From assembly GCF_963576675.1 (NCBI RefSeq), contig NC_088917.1:10630001-10694000 (forward strand): a stretch of 64,000 nt of DNA, read 5' to 3'. Source of the DNA: Euphorbia lathyris (Eukaryota; Streptophyta; Magnoliopsida; Malpighiales; Euphorbiaceae). Position 1 is the stretch's first letter. Every line of letters begins with the position of its first letter. The position numbers and the translations under genes were made by a program. The notes beneath the pieces were generated by a model. That model worked only from the letters and a program-made list of their open reading frames with translations. It was not told the DNA's origin and did not search any database. This document shows, in pieces, positions 46,470-58,522 of the stretch.

Positions 46470-48245
46470 TATTAAGCTGAAATGTTCAAGGGATGGGCAA
46501 CCCTCGAACAATCCAAACATTGGCTCGCCTAGTGAGCCGACACTGCCCGAGTTTAGTCTTCATCATGGAATCGAGACTAAACAAACATGAAGCTATTGGG
46601 ATCCAAAGAAGGTTTAGTCATTATAATTTCTTTGCTGTTTCATCAGTTGGAAGGTCTGGATGCCTCATTTTGATGTGGGATAAGGCAATCAGTATGAGTA
46701 TTCGGGGATTTTCAGATCACTGTGTTCACTTTGGGGTTCAAGATGAAAATGGATCACTCATCAGGAGAGGTATGGGAATTTACGGTTGGCCTAAAGCGAG
46801 TAATAAATTCCGCACATGGAGTTTGGTTCGCGAGCTGTGTCAGAGAGAAAGTCTTCCTTGGATATGCTTTGGGGATTTCAACGAAGTGCTATATTCTTTT
46901 GAGAAGCATGGAGGAAGGGAACCTAACTATAATATGATTCAAGCTTTTCGAAATTGCCTAGATGATTGTGAGCTATTTGATGTGGGGTTCAAAGGTGCGG
47001 CATTTACTTAGAGAAACGGAAGAAAAGGATCTGATCTTATTCGAGAGAGACTAGACCGAGCAGTCAGGACTGTGGATTGGGATATCCTCTTCCCGAATAC
47101 AGTTGTGTTTCATCTAGCGCAAGTGAGCTCTGATCATGCCCCCATTCTAGTTGATACTAACGGATTCAGGAAGGTGGGTCCTCGCCCTTTTCGATTCGAA
47201 GCGTTGTGGATCAAGGAAGAAGGATGTAAACAAGTAATTGAGAAAGCGTGGGAAAGAGGTTCTATTACAGAAAGACAGACAGTCATCTCCAAATTAAAAA
47301 ACTGTGCCATACAGCTTAAAAGTTGGAACCGGGATATTATTGGACACATTGGTAACAGGATCAGAGCTAATACTGAAAGGCTTTCAACATTACAAGCCCT
47401 CACATCGAGTCCAGCAGTAGATGCTGAAATTCAAGAGGTGTCTAGAAGGATACTCTCTCTTCAGGACAAGGAGGAAACCATGTGGCGTCAGCGTGCACGT
47501 GCTACATGGATGATTGAAGGAGACTGCAATACCAAATTTTTCCATGGCAAGGCAAGTGCTAGAAGGAAAATCAACAGCCTCGCCAAACTAAAAGATGAGC
47601 ACGGGGTCTGGTGTGAAAAGGATGAGGAGATTGAGAACATTGTGGTGTCTTATTATGAGAATCTATTTACCACCTCCTCTCCTGTATGTACTGACAGTAT
47701 TTTGCAATCTATTGACAACCGACTCTCACTAGAGCATATTGAATCTTTATCAGCCCCATTCACCAAGGAGGAGAAAAAATCTGCCCTTGATCAAATGCAC
47801 CCCCTTAAGGCCCCAGGTCCGGATGGTATGCCTGCACTGTCTATTCTACTCCACTTACTAGGATATTGTAGGCCATGATACTTCTGAGTTGATTCTACAC
47901 GTCCTTCAAGGTAACCAGATCCCCCATGAATTCAACCATACGTTTATTACCCTTATCCCTAAGACGAATTCCCCAAACTCTATGAAAGACCTTCGACCTA
48001 TTAGCCTGTGTAATGTCATCTACAAGCTAGCCTCCAAAGTGTTGTCCAATCGTCTAAAACCTACCCTTGATGCAATTATTTGCCAAACACAGTGTGCTTT
48101 TGTCCCCGGACGACTTATCACGGACAATGCTCTAATCGCTTTTGAGATGTTCCACTCAATGAAACATCGGTTCAAGGGCCAAACTGGGTACTATGCTCTA
48201 AAGTTGGATATGAGTAAGGCCTATGATCGGGTTGAATGGTCTTTT
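46470..48245 (+). pseudogene. LINE ORF2, endonuclease and N-terminal RT
   Basis: An AP-type endonuclease (MESRLNKHE, ICFGDFNEVL, SSDHAPIL holding the catalytic SDH) runs from about 46493 to 47160. It has a TAG at 47009-47011 where the family has Trp. The linker and RT follow (MHPLKAPGPDGMPA, FITLIPKTN, LRPISLCNVIYKL, FVPGRLITDNAL, KLDMSKAYDRVEW, which contains the first RT catalytic Asp). A frame break lies near 47865-47890. RT stops abruptly after motif A at about 48245; the YADD box and thumb are absent, replaced by foreign DNA. Confidence 0.88.
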
Positions 48246-49307
48246 ATTGTTCGGGGAAGGAACTCAGAAGATTGAAGATTTTTGTAAGGAACTCAGAAGA
48301 TTGAAGATTTTTGTAATCAACACTATAAAGGAACTCAGAAGATTGAAGATTTTTGTAATCAACACTATAAAGGAACTCCACCATTGTTTTTGGGATTCAC
48401 TTTTGAATTGACAATTTTATTCTCCTTGTTAGGGTTTTTGTAAGCTTTAGCATCATTTTCCATTTTACTTTACATTCACCATTTTTGTCTTTGTAAGCTA
48501 TCATAGTCGATTCATGACTATGCGTAGCTAATTTCCTCCATCGATTAAGGGATTAATCAAAGGCTAGCATTATTTCCAATTGTGAGATTGTTGTTCTTAA
48601 TTTCAGTAATCTAATTTTATGTGATCTGTTTACATATTTATCAATCTAGGAAATCAGACCTTCAATGAAAGTTTAGGCTACAGTTCGGCCGGGCTCCGGT
48701 TTTTTCATTCATTGAAACAACGTTAGGCCATAGGATTTGTAATCATCTGAAATCCTAACTATGTTCAAGCGCATAAATGTGTAATTTGGTTTAAATCGAA
48801 ATCGCTAAGAATTCGGTTAACTTAGATTGGGTCCTTCTAATCCCTAATGCTTTCGACAGATTAAATTCTAAGCGCTAAGCTAGAACTGTCTGGCCGAATA
48901 GGGGCTTGTCTTTAGGTGCTCTAGGATTTGCTTTACAATTAAGGAAGGATTAGGTCGGGAATGAATAAGGAACGACTATAACCAATCCAGATCATGTCAA
49001 TTATGATGTTTTCCCACTTTCAATGATCAACAGGAAATAATTGTTATGCCTGCGGATATCCCTTGATCGGTATTCTCTCATATAATTGTCACAGAATATA
49101 ATTTCGCTTCAATTTGGCAAAACTTATTCCAAAATAACTACCAAACAATCATTTCCCCCCCCATTTATATTTATCAGATTTAGTTATATACGTAATCAAT
49201 CGGTATTAATCCTTAGGGTACGATCTTTACTTACCATTTCTACAAATCAGTAGTTCGATCTGTAACAATTATTTATCTGGTGGATTCGACACCCACCAGC
49301 TACAGAC
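48246..49307. mobile_element. About 1.06-kb insertion/replacement within LINE ORF2, LTR-like
   Basis: It begins with a short tandem array (48258-48370), then AT-rich non-coding DNA. It ends with ggtggattcgacacccacc (about 49278-49297), a type of sequence often seen at or just after gypsy LTR ends in plants. The LINE frame resumes at about 49308. RT residues on either side are missing, so this is a replacement rather than a clean insertion. I found no TSD. Confidence 0.45.
48258..48370. repeat. 42-bp tandem repeat, about 2.7 copies
   Basis: Units start aaggaactcagaagattgaa at 48258 (truncated to 29 bp), 48287 and 48329. The array ends at aaggaactccacc. The two full units appear identical, so the amplification is recent. 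Confidence 0.85.
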
Positions 49308-49934
49308 AGCTATGTTTGGCATTGCCTGCTCAGTGTGAGGCATATTCTTACTCAGAGTGGTCTGTGGCGTATTAGAAATGGGGCTAGAACTAAGATCCTA
49401 TCATCACGATGGGTTCCAGGACTTCCGTGTAACCGACCACTTATACTACGCCAGGATCCCCCAAATGAATATGTTTCCTCTTTCATTACCACCCATGAGA
49501 GGTCCTGGAATGAGCCTTTAATACGACAATGCTGTTTCCCATCTGATGCTGAGCACATTCTCAACACTCCCCTGAAAACAAACGGTGGAGATGATAATCT
49601 GTTCTGGCCGGATTCTCCGTCCGGAAAATACCTGGTGAAAATTGGATATAAAACAACGCTCTCACTAAATGGCAACATTGCAAATCAAGCAGGATCTTCA
49701 AAGGGACCTCAAGCATTCTGGAAGCTGTTATGGAAACTTAACCTGCAGCCTAAAATTATCCATTTTATATGGGCAGCAAGCAAAAACTCTCTCCCAAGCC
49801 TAGATAATCTTGAAAAAAGGCGTATCATTGTTAACAACAGATGTCCTCTTTGTGGTTTGCAGGGAAGCTCACTTTTGCATGTGTTCAAATTCTGTAGAAA
49901 ATCTATTGGCATATATGGAAAGGTTCTGGTTTAA
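49308..49934 (+). pseudogene. LINE ORF2, zf-RVT region
   Basis: The frame contains CLLSVRHILTQSGLWRIRNG, WVPGLP, DNLFWPDSPSGKYLVKIGY and, near the end, RRIIVNNRCPLCGLQGSSLLHVFKFC. The last is the zinc-binding segment typical of zf-RVT downstream of RT in plant L1 elements. A stop at 49932 precedes a frame change toward the RNase H part. Confidence 0.85.
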
Positions 49935-50135
49935 CGCTGAAAGTCTAAAAAATTGGGGGTAACACCACTTTAGATTGGTTTGTTGAGGTTATACAATCCC
50001 TTCCTTGTGTTGATATTGCTTTGTTCTGTGCCACTGTGTGGATGCTTTGGTTTAACCAACCGTGTGTGGCATGGGGAGAAAGGGCTTACTGAAGATGCAT
50101 TTTCATAAGGAGTCAGGAACACACTGTATGTATCT

Positions 50136-50693
50136 TTGACCTCCACGTCCCGTCTTGGTGGGAAGAAGCTCGGATCAGAAAATTGGGTGCCTCCTCCTCA
50201 TGGGATCATCAAACTTAATTGTGACGCTTCCTTCACTGGGAAAGATTCCCCAAGTTATGCTGGTTTCATAACCAGAAACATAAACGGCTCAGTTCTCATG
50301 AGTGGTGCGTGTCCGTTGGGCCTATGCTGGTCGGCAACACATGCTGAACTCCTTGCCATCCTCAATGGTGTCTCCTTCGCCAAAGAGAGCGGGTTCCAGT
50401 GCATACTGATCGTATCAGACAGCAAGGTTACAATTGCAGCTATCAATGGGGCGAATGATGTCAGTTACTTTGATACAATTGCTCAGGCTATTCGGCAACA
50501 AGTATCTTTTTTTGATGAGGCTGTTTTCATTCACGAAGAAAGAGCTACAAATTCTTCTGCACACAGCCTTGCAAAATGGGGTGCTAACTTGTCTTCTTCT
50601 CAAATTCTACTGAACTCTGTCCCTGCTTCTATTTCACCTTGTATTCTCAGAGATGTTTCTTATTTTTAATACAAGGTTCTATCATAAAAAAAA
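50136..50693 (+). pseudogene. LINE ORF2, C-terminal RNase H domain and 3' end
   Basis: RVT_3-type RNase H of the plant L1 group. Acidic residues are visible in IKLNCDASFTG, THAELLAIL and LIVSDSK, with NSSAHSLAKWG near the end; stop TAA at 50667-50669. The sequence ataaaaaaaa at 50684-50693 is probably the remnant of the LINE poly-A tail. The domain itself is open, but upstream damage makes the element inactive. Confidence 0.85.
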
Positions 50694-50793
50694 TATATAT
50701 TTATCACCGTCTCCTTTTAAACATTTTTGCCATTTTCATTTTTTCTATTAAAAAACTGAAATTCTCTCTCTAATCCCTTCCAAAATCACAAAC

Positions 50794-51536
50794 ATGAACA
50801 ACATTCATGACTGGCCAACACGACAAAAGAAAATGACTAATGCTCCATCGGGTAAGTTTTTTTTTCGAAAACTAAATCAAAAACACGAGTTCCGTCTCTG
50901 GAATCGGAGATGGAACCCGTCGGTTTTTGCCTGGGCGAGCGGATGAACTACCCGCCCGCCCCAAGGGCTAGCGGGTGTTTCACTCGCCCACCCTTATGGA
51001 AGGTTGTGTTTCACTCGCCCCCTAAAAAGGGTCAAATTAATTTTTTTTATAAATAGTATAGGTTGGGCCCCCCTAAAGAGGGCCCGAAATTGGAAAAAAA
51101 AGCATATATCGAGTTACCGAAGCGTTGAATTATTGTTTGACGTTAAATTTGTACTTATCTATCAACGTAAGTTTTGAAATATATTAAAGTAAATAAGAAC
51201 GTAACTCAATTAAACAAATTACTAATCTGGATGAAGTAGATAATACAGAAATGCTTAGGGTTTAGGGACTGATTTCAATTAACGTAAATAAGAACTGACG
51301 TTATTCGATTTGTTTATTATTTTTCAGACTTCTGAGATTGGAGGTAGTTCCGGACATCGGCATATTACCAATCGTTGTGTCACTGCCTCTGCTCAGAGGA
51401 ACCGGGACCAACAGAGGCTGATGGCGGACGCCCAGATGGAGCGTATTGCACAGGATCAACACGTTAGAGCTGATGAGCATGATGATTTTGATATGGACAT
51501 GGCTGATGTACGGTTCCACCTTGTTTGTAGATAAGA
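50794..51536 (+). pseudogene. Possible N-terminal exons of a MAIN-like (plant mobile domain) gene
   Basis: A short frame from ATG 50794 (MNNIHDWPTRQKK) ends at a GTAAGT donor near 50852. After an acceptor near 51328 comes a hydrophilic frame (GHRHITNRCVTASAQRNRDQ, DEHDDFDMDMADV) to about 51533. The phases of the two pieces do not agree. They are linked to the 58523 fragment only by position on either side of the LTR insertion. Between them lies a GC-richer stretch with repeated cactcgccc words (50935-51025). Confidence 0.3.
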
Positions 51537-51548
51537 TTGATACCAAAA

Positions 51549-53104
51549 TGTCAAACCCGACCCAAAATAAGATCAGATAAGACGGTGAGACATTACCACT
51601 GACTTATTATATAAACCAGTAGCAATATCTCTCAATTAAGGAGAAAAATCAAATCAAAAACCAAATTCTGGTTTAAAGCTAAAATGAATAACATATATCG
51701 TTTCCAGCTTAACTTTTTCATACGGAGTCCGATTGAGGCGATTCAAAAACCCCTGGAAACGTAAGATAATAATAAAGAACTTTCATTTAGGACTCCATGA
51801 CAGATTCAGCCTATATCTGGTCGAAAAATGCATTACAAGATTCTGATATGAATCTAATTCTTCCGCATCACCTATATAGACAATTCTTTATTATATCTAG
51901 CTCAAAGTTATGACTTAATCATAACCGATATCACACTATTCCACAACTTCTCAACTTCAACTAATTATATATATACCTGTAGATAATACAAACCAAACAA
52001 AGGACATCACCAAAAACAAGTTATACATGTGTCCTTATACTATCCACATATATGTACATGAACAAAATGGATGCAATACCCTAGAGACGACTTGCACCTC
52101 GTAGCTGTAACCGAACCACGCCCTTGGATCGAGTACCCCTCTCGGTACCTTGCACTTCTTCGCCTAAAACAAAACATTAAAAACATTTGGAAAACATGAG
52201 ACAAAAATCTCAATAAGAAACTATCAGCTATAAAAATCAATTTTACTTAATATAACTACATATATATACATTTATAAAGGATTTAATCAAAACCTTGTAA
52301 AATATACTCCAAACTAAAGTTTATAATAGGATCAAGGTATTAAACCAAAAACCAAAAATATATAATCTTGTATCTATTCTTGAGTTCATCCCCTTATAAT
52401 TCAAATCACAATTCACAATATATACGAGACGTCTCTTAACATTGCCTATCCCATATGGTCTTACCCAACACTTCTCTGTCATACCCAATAGGTCTTCAGA
52501 CTGTGTACACATGCCATATTTCTCACTAAATATGGTCTTTGAAACTTAAATCCACCATACCGGACTACTCTCAATGGATACCAAACATTTAATTCCATAT
52601 ATAGATATAGATTGAAACCAAATATATATATGTATATATGTATATACTTCACTTGATCATAATCAAGTTCACAAGTGTTCAATTCTCCAAAATATCAATC
52701 GTTAATCAAATAAAATTCCAACAGTAATCAACCAACGAAACCTCAAATCAATATAACCTAGTAAAAGCTGTAATTCATATTTAAACATAGTCAATAGTTC
52801 ATTTGAACTATAATTTCGCAAGATTGTGAAAAACCTCAATGTTATAAAATTCCAGCATAACCCTAAAATATCAATTTCTGAAAATTCTTTGATTATATAT
52901 ATATCTATATACATAAAACTCAAAATATAGGTGATAGTGACTTACCTTGACTGCTAATTGAAGAAAACAACTCGTTCAATTCGCCTCTAAATCCTGTCTA
53001 AGACGTTTTCCCTCCAAACGCTTCCGAAACTCAAAAACTCTTCGGTTAGGATTTAGATCTATGCCTAAGGATGTTATAGTTTAAAGTTCAAGTGATTTGG
53101 ACGG
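51549..53104 (-). mobile_element. Inverted, diverged partial copy of the gypsy-type element
   Basis: The reverse complement aligns piecewise with the neighbouring direct element: 51660-51900 with about 55210-55440, 52140-52280 with about 54560-54720, 52330-52530 with about 54210-54520, and 52930-53104 with about 53455-53640. It starts tgtcaaacccgaccc, resembling the complement of the direct LTR end gggtcgggtgtgaca, and breaks off at gatttggacgg where the direct LTR begins. No coding sequence is seen. Confidence 0.7.
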
Positions 53105-53647
53105 TGTCACATCCGTGTCTCAATTTCTAGAATTTATACCTTGATAGTTATATATATTATAATTATTAGGTGAGTGATTTTTATTTGGTGTTATAAGACA
53201 AGTTTGGAGTTAATTTGATGTTTTTATGTGTCAATTAAAAGTTTAGAGTAATTTTTAAGAGATTATATAAAGATGGAGGACCAAACTGGATATTCACTAG
53301 ATTTTGATATATATATCTGCGAAGAGGCAGGAGATTAGGATCATTCCTTTTCTTTTAATTTTCTTTTCTTTTCTGTTTTACGTTTTTTTTTATTCACCAG
53401 TTTTCTCTGAACCGTTTCTCCACCGTTTCTTTGATTTACGGAGATTCGACCGTCCGAATCACTCGAAATTGGAACCATAGCATCCTTATACATAGATCTA
53501 AGTCCTAATCAAAGAGTTTTTGAGTTTCGGCAGTGTTTGGAGGAAAATGGCTTAGACAGAATTCAGACGAGAATCGATTGGGTATATTTTCTTCCATTAG
53601 TAGCCAAGGTAAGTAACTATCACCTAGATTTTGAGTTTTATGTATCT

Positions 53648-53694
<47 letters not shown>

Positions 53695-54890
53695 CCAAGA
53701 ATTTTCAGAAAGTGATATTTTAAGGTTATGCAGAAATTTTGTAAATTGGGGTTTTTCACGATTTTGCTTTTTATTGTGAAATTATGGTTCAAATGAAGCT
53801 ATTGATTATGCTTCGATGTGAATTTCAAATTTTACTAGATTATGTTGATTTAAGGCTTAATTTGGTTGATTTACATATATACATATATGTTTTTGGTTTC
53901 AATGTATATATATATATATTGAACAAAATGAATTTGATGATTTCTTACGAATTGTTTTTGGATTAAGAAATCTGTTGCGGTTATTGTTGTTATTATTTTG
54001 GATTGAAGTCCAAATATGATTTTTATGATACAAAAGGGCTAATTGAAGCCAAATGATTTATAGTTATGAAATAGTTTGGAATTTGATTGTGAAAGGAAAT
54101 TTGAGCACGTTATGATTTTATGATTTTATATCCATCGAGAGTTATCCGGATCGGTGGTTTTATATTTGAAGACCATGTTCAGTGAGGGACATGGCCTGTG
54201 TACACAGTCTTAAGACCTATTGGGTATGGCAGCGAAGTGTTGGGTAAGACCATATGGGATAGGCAATGTTAAGAGACGTCTCGATTATATATGTGGTTAT
54301 GTATTGATACTTCAGGGGAGAAACTCGAGGATGGATACAATGTTTTAAGTTCATTTGGATTATGTTTTCGGTTATGATTGATTTTGATATAAGGTTTTAC
54401 CTTTGATTAAATACGAGTTGGTTTGATAAAACACTTATTTGATTGCAATATTTTATAAGGTTTTGAACTCAAGAATGGATACAAGATTATATATTTTTAT
54501 GGTTTTGGTTTACTACTTTGACTATATTATGAACTTACGTTTTGAGTATATTTTATAAGGTTTTGATTAAATCTCTTTATAAAGGTATATATGTAGCTAT
54601 GTTAAATAAAGTTGGTTTTTATAGCTGATAGTTTCTTACTGAGATTTTTGTCTCACGTTTTTAAATGTTTTAATGTTTTAGGTGAGAAAGTACATGATAT
54701 AGAGAAGGTTACCGACCGATTAGGCACGGTTTGGAAGTTGGCTGCTTATTGTTAGAATTATGGTTAGAACTTTGATATTGCAATTGTAATATAGTGATAT
54801 TTATGATATTTGGAGACTATTAAGTATTGATTATGATCTTTCTATTTCACGCCCGATGCCGATTGATGTCGTTTAGGGTCGGGTGTGACA
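53105..54890 (+). repeat. 5' LTR of the non-autonomous gypsy-type element
   Basis: tgtcacatccg...gggtgtgaca. It contains a long TA microsatellite (53649-53692). It differs from the other LTR by about eight substitutions plus microsatellite and homopolymer length, so the insertion is recent. Confidence 0.92.
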
Positions 54891-54934
54891 GTTTGGTATC
54901 AGAGCTCGAGGTTAAATTCTTCGGATCTAAGGTT

Positions 54935-55107
54935 GATAGTAATTGAGGAATAAGAAATAATTGATAGTAATTGAGGAATATGAATATTTGGTGATAGCTA
55001 AGAAATAATCGATAGTAATTGAGGAATATGAATATTTGGTGATAGCTAAGAAATAATCGATAATCATTAAGGAATATGAATATTTGGTGAAAGCTAAAAA
55101 ATAATTT
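54935..55107 (+). repeat. 48-bp tandem repeat in the element interior
   Basis: Units start gatagtaattgaggaatatg at 54963 and 55011 (identical). A truncated unit lies at 54935 and a diverged one at 55059. It lies right after the PBS. Spacing and AT-richness do not fit a CRISPR array. Confidence 0.85.
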
Positions 55108-56749
55108 GGAATGTTTCGAGGATTGAGTAACTAGCTAATGAGGGGTAGAAATGAGATTTGATGGTTAGTAAAATATTGGGTGTATGAACATCTAGAGATA
55201 ATAGAGAATTGTCTATATAGGTGTTGCAGGAGAATCAGATCCGCATCTTAATCTTATGATGCATTTTTCGATCAGATATAGGCCGAATCTGTCATAGGGT
55301 TCTAAATGAAAGTTCTTTATTATTATCTTACGTTTCCAAGGGTTTTTGAATCGCCTTAATCGGACTCCGAATGAAAAAGTTATGCTGGAAACAACATATG
55401 TTGGCCATTTTAGCTTTAAACCAGAATTTGGTTTTTGTTGGTATGATTTGGAATTGATATTTGAGAGTTTAATAGTTGGCTGAAAAATATATGTATCTCA
55501 GATGTGAAGTAAGGTTAGGCGACTTTGAAATGATATGATGAGTTTTGAAGATAATATATATGTGATTAAGAAAGTGAGAATATGGAGATTTCAATTAATT
55601 GTTTTGGAGGTTGATTATAAATTGGAGATTATGATATGAGTTTACCAAGTTATGGAATCTTAATTGGAATAAATGATATCTGAATTCAAAGTGCAGATCT
55701 ATTGTTGAACTTTATGAGGTTGAGGTTTAGAATTATTGAGAGTTATATAGATGATGTTTAGAGAGATACTGATATTAGTGATCAATGAGAAGTAAAGTGG
55801 GAGAATATATTCGAGTGCATGATTTGATTTAAATAGTGTTTGAGAAAATAATTAAGATATGAATTTTGAGGACAAATTTTTCTGATCTTAAGCACAGTTT
55901 GAAATAGGAAATTAAGAGATATGATATAAGAGGATATATAAGTTTATAATTGAAATTTTGTAGTACATATATGGTTAATAGAAGTTATTTTTAGTGAAGT
56001 TTGTGTGATTATGGTTTAAGTTTATATAAGGCTCAAATTGAGTGTTTATAGATCAAATAAGAAAATCGAATGATGTCATAGATTTATTGACTTTTATGGG
56101 TATAAAGATATTATTTGGAGTTTGGAGAAGACAAAAAAAAATGATTATCGTAATTTAGGTACTCTATCTTCCTTGGTTATATGGTTTGGAGGAAAGATTG
56201 AAGTTTCTTTAGATTGATAAATGATATATATAGTGGTGATTAGCATATTCGCTTAATTGATTTTGAGGAGTTAAATGGAGAATTATAAGAGTGATGTTGA
56301 TATTAAGATTTTATGAAATGACTCTTATTGATAGGAAATTGTATCATAATAATGAGGTTGATATTGGTGATGTTGATGTTGATGTTTATTGATTCGAATT
56401 ATTTGAAGTTGAAGAAAAATATAATATCACACATATTAGCGGTTCAAAAGTGATATTTTTGAAGTATGTAGAACTTGGAGATAGGTGAAATATATTTGAT
56501 ATATATGCAATTGATGGAATTATTGTGGATTATGGTGATGGAATTAACTAGGTTGAAATTGAGAGTGATATCGATATTGATAAATGATGAAGTTAATGGA
56601 AGGAAATATTAGAATTTGTGGTCTAATGATGATTATGAGGAATCTTGATCATTTGAAAGGATTTTGTGATCTTTGAGATTATTTGAGAAAGAAAAATTAG
56701 ATTAGAGAATGTGAATTTCGAGGACGAAATTTCTTAAGGTGGGGAGAAT
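55108..56749 (+). other. Non-coding interior of the gypsy-type element
   Basis: AT-rich sequence without open frames of note, rich in short gat/gag/ttgag words that look like shuffled repeats. It ends in the PPT. No gag, protease, RT or integrase motif is recognised on either strand. Confidence 0.7.
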
Positions 56750-58522
56750 TGTCACATCCGTGTCTCAATTTCTAGAATTTATACTTTGATAGTTATATAT
56801 ATTATAATTATTAGGTGAGTGATTTTTATTTGGTGTTATAAGACAAGTTTGGAGTTAATTTGATGTTTTTATGTGTCAATTAAAAGTTTAGAGTAATTTT
56901 TAAGAGATTATATAAAGATGGAGGACCAAACTGGATATTCACTAGATTTTGATATATATATCTGCGAAGAGGCAGGAGATTAGGATCATTCCTTTTCTTT
57001 TAATTTTCTTTTCTTTTTCTGTTTTACGTTTTTTTTTATTCACCAGTTTTCTCTGAACCGTTTCTCCACCGTTTCTTTGATTTACGGAGATTCGACCGTT
57101 TGAATCACTCGAAATTGGAACCATAGCATCCTTATACATAGATCTAAGTCCTAATCAAAGAGTTTTTGAGTTTCGGCAGTGTTTGGAGGAAAATGGCTTA
57201 GACAGAATTCAGACGAGAATCGATTGGGTATATTTTCTTCCATTAGTAGCCAAGGTAAGTAACTATCACCTAGATTTTGAGTTTTATGTATCTGGATATA
57301 TATATATATATATATATAATCCAAGAATTTTCAGAAAGTGATATTTTAAGGTTATGCAGAAATTTTGTAAATTGGGGTTTTTCACGATTTTGCTTTTTAT
57401 TGTGAAATTATGGTTCAAATGAAGCTATTGATTATGCTTCGATGTGAATTTCAAATTTTACTGGATTATGTTGATTTAAGGCTTAATTTGGTTGATTTAC
57501 ATATATACATATATGTTTTTGGTTTCAATGTATATATATATATATATATATTGAACAAAATGAATTTGATGATTTCTTACGAATTGTTTTTGGATTGAGA
57601 AATCTGTTGCGGTTATTGTTGTTATTATTTTGGATTGAAGTCCAAATATGATTTTTATGATACAAAAGGGCTAATTGAAGCCAAATGATTTATAGTTATG
57701 AAATAGTTTGGAATTTGATTGTGAAAGGAAATTTGAGCACGTTATGATTTTATGATTTTATATCCATCGAGAGTTATCCGGATCGGTGGTTTTATATTTG
57801 AAGACCATGTTCAGTGAGGGACATGGCCTGTGTACACAGTCTTAAGACCTATTGGGTATGGCAGCGAAGTGTTGGGTAAGACCATATGGGATAGGCAATG
57901 TTAAGAGACGTCTCGATTATATATGTGGTTATGTATTGATACTTCAGGGGAGAAACTCGAGGATGGATACAATGTTTTAAGTTCATTTGGATTATGTTTT
58001 CGGTTATGATTGATTTTGATATAAGGTTTTACCTTTGATTAAATACGAGTTGGTTTGATAAAACACTTATTTGATTGCAATATTTTATAAGGTTTTGAAC
58101 TCAAGAATGGATACAAGATTATATATTTTTATGGTTTTGGCTAACTACTTTGACTATATTATGAACTTACGTTTTGAGTATATTTTATAAGGTTTTGATT
58201 AAATCTCTTTATAAAGGTATATATGTAGCTATGTTAAATAAAGTTGGTTTTTATAGCTGATAGTTTCTTACTGAGATTTTTGTCTCACGTTTTTAAATGT
58301 TTTAATGTTTTAGGTGAGAAAGTACATGATATAGAGAAGGTTACCGACCGATTAGGCACGGTTTGGAAGTTGGCTGCTTATTGTTAGAATTATGGTTAGA
58401 ACTTTGATATTGCAATTGTAATATAGTGATATTTATGATATTTGGAGACTATTAAGTATTGATTATGATCTTTCTATTTCACACCCGATGCCGATTGATG
58501 TCGTTTAGGGTCGGGTGTGACA
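56750..58522 (+). repeat. 3' LTR of the non-autonomous gypsy-type element
   Basis: 1773 bp with the same ends as the 5' LTR. The TA run is much shorter (57297-57318) and a second TA run longer (near 57531-57551). Confidence 0.92.

Larger units (their letters stand above)
53105..58522 (+). mobile_element. Non-autonomous gypsy-type LTR element (LARD-like)
   Basis: LTRs of 1786 and 1773 bp (53105-54890, 56750-58522) flank an 1859-bp internal region without coding capacity. Just inside the left LTR is tttggtatcagagct, an initiator tRNA-Met type PBS. Just before the right LTR lie ttcgaggacgaaatttc and a PPT (aaggtggggagaat), which is the 3' signature of plant Ty3/gypsy (Tekay/Del-like) elements. 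No TSD is found (flanks gacgg and gtggc). Confidence 0.88.

Noticed and set aside
53505..53792. Open frames with YIYIYIY runs
   Set aside because: Translation of the TA microsatellite in the gypsy-type LTR.
54935..55107. Repeat array considered as CRISPR
   Set aside because: Contiguous 48-bp tandem units with no unique spacers, inside a plant LTR element.
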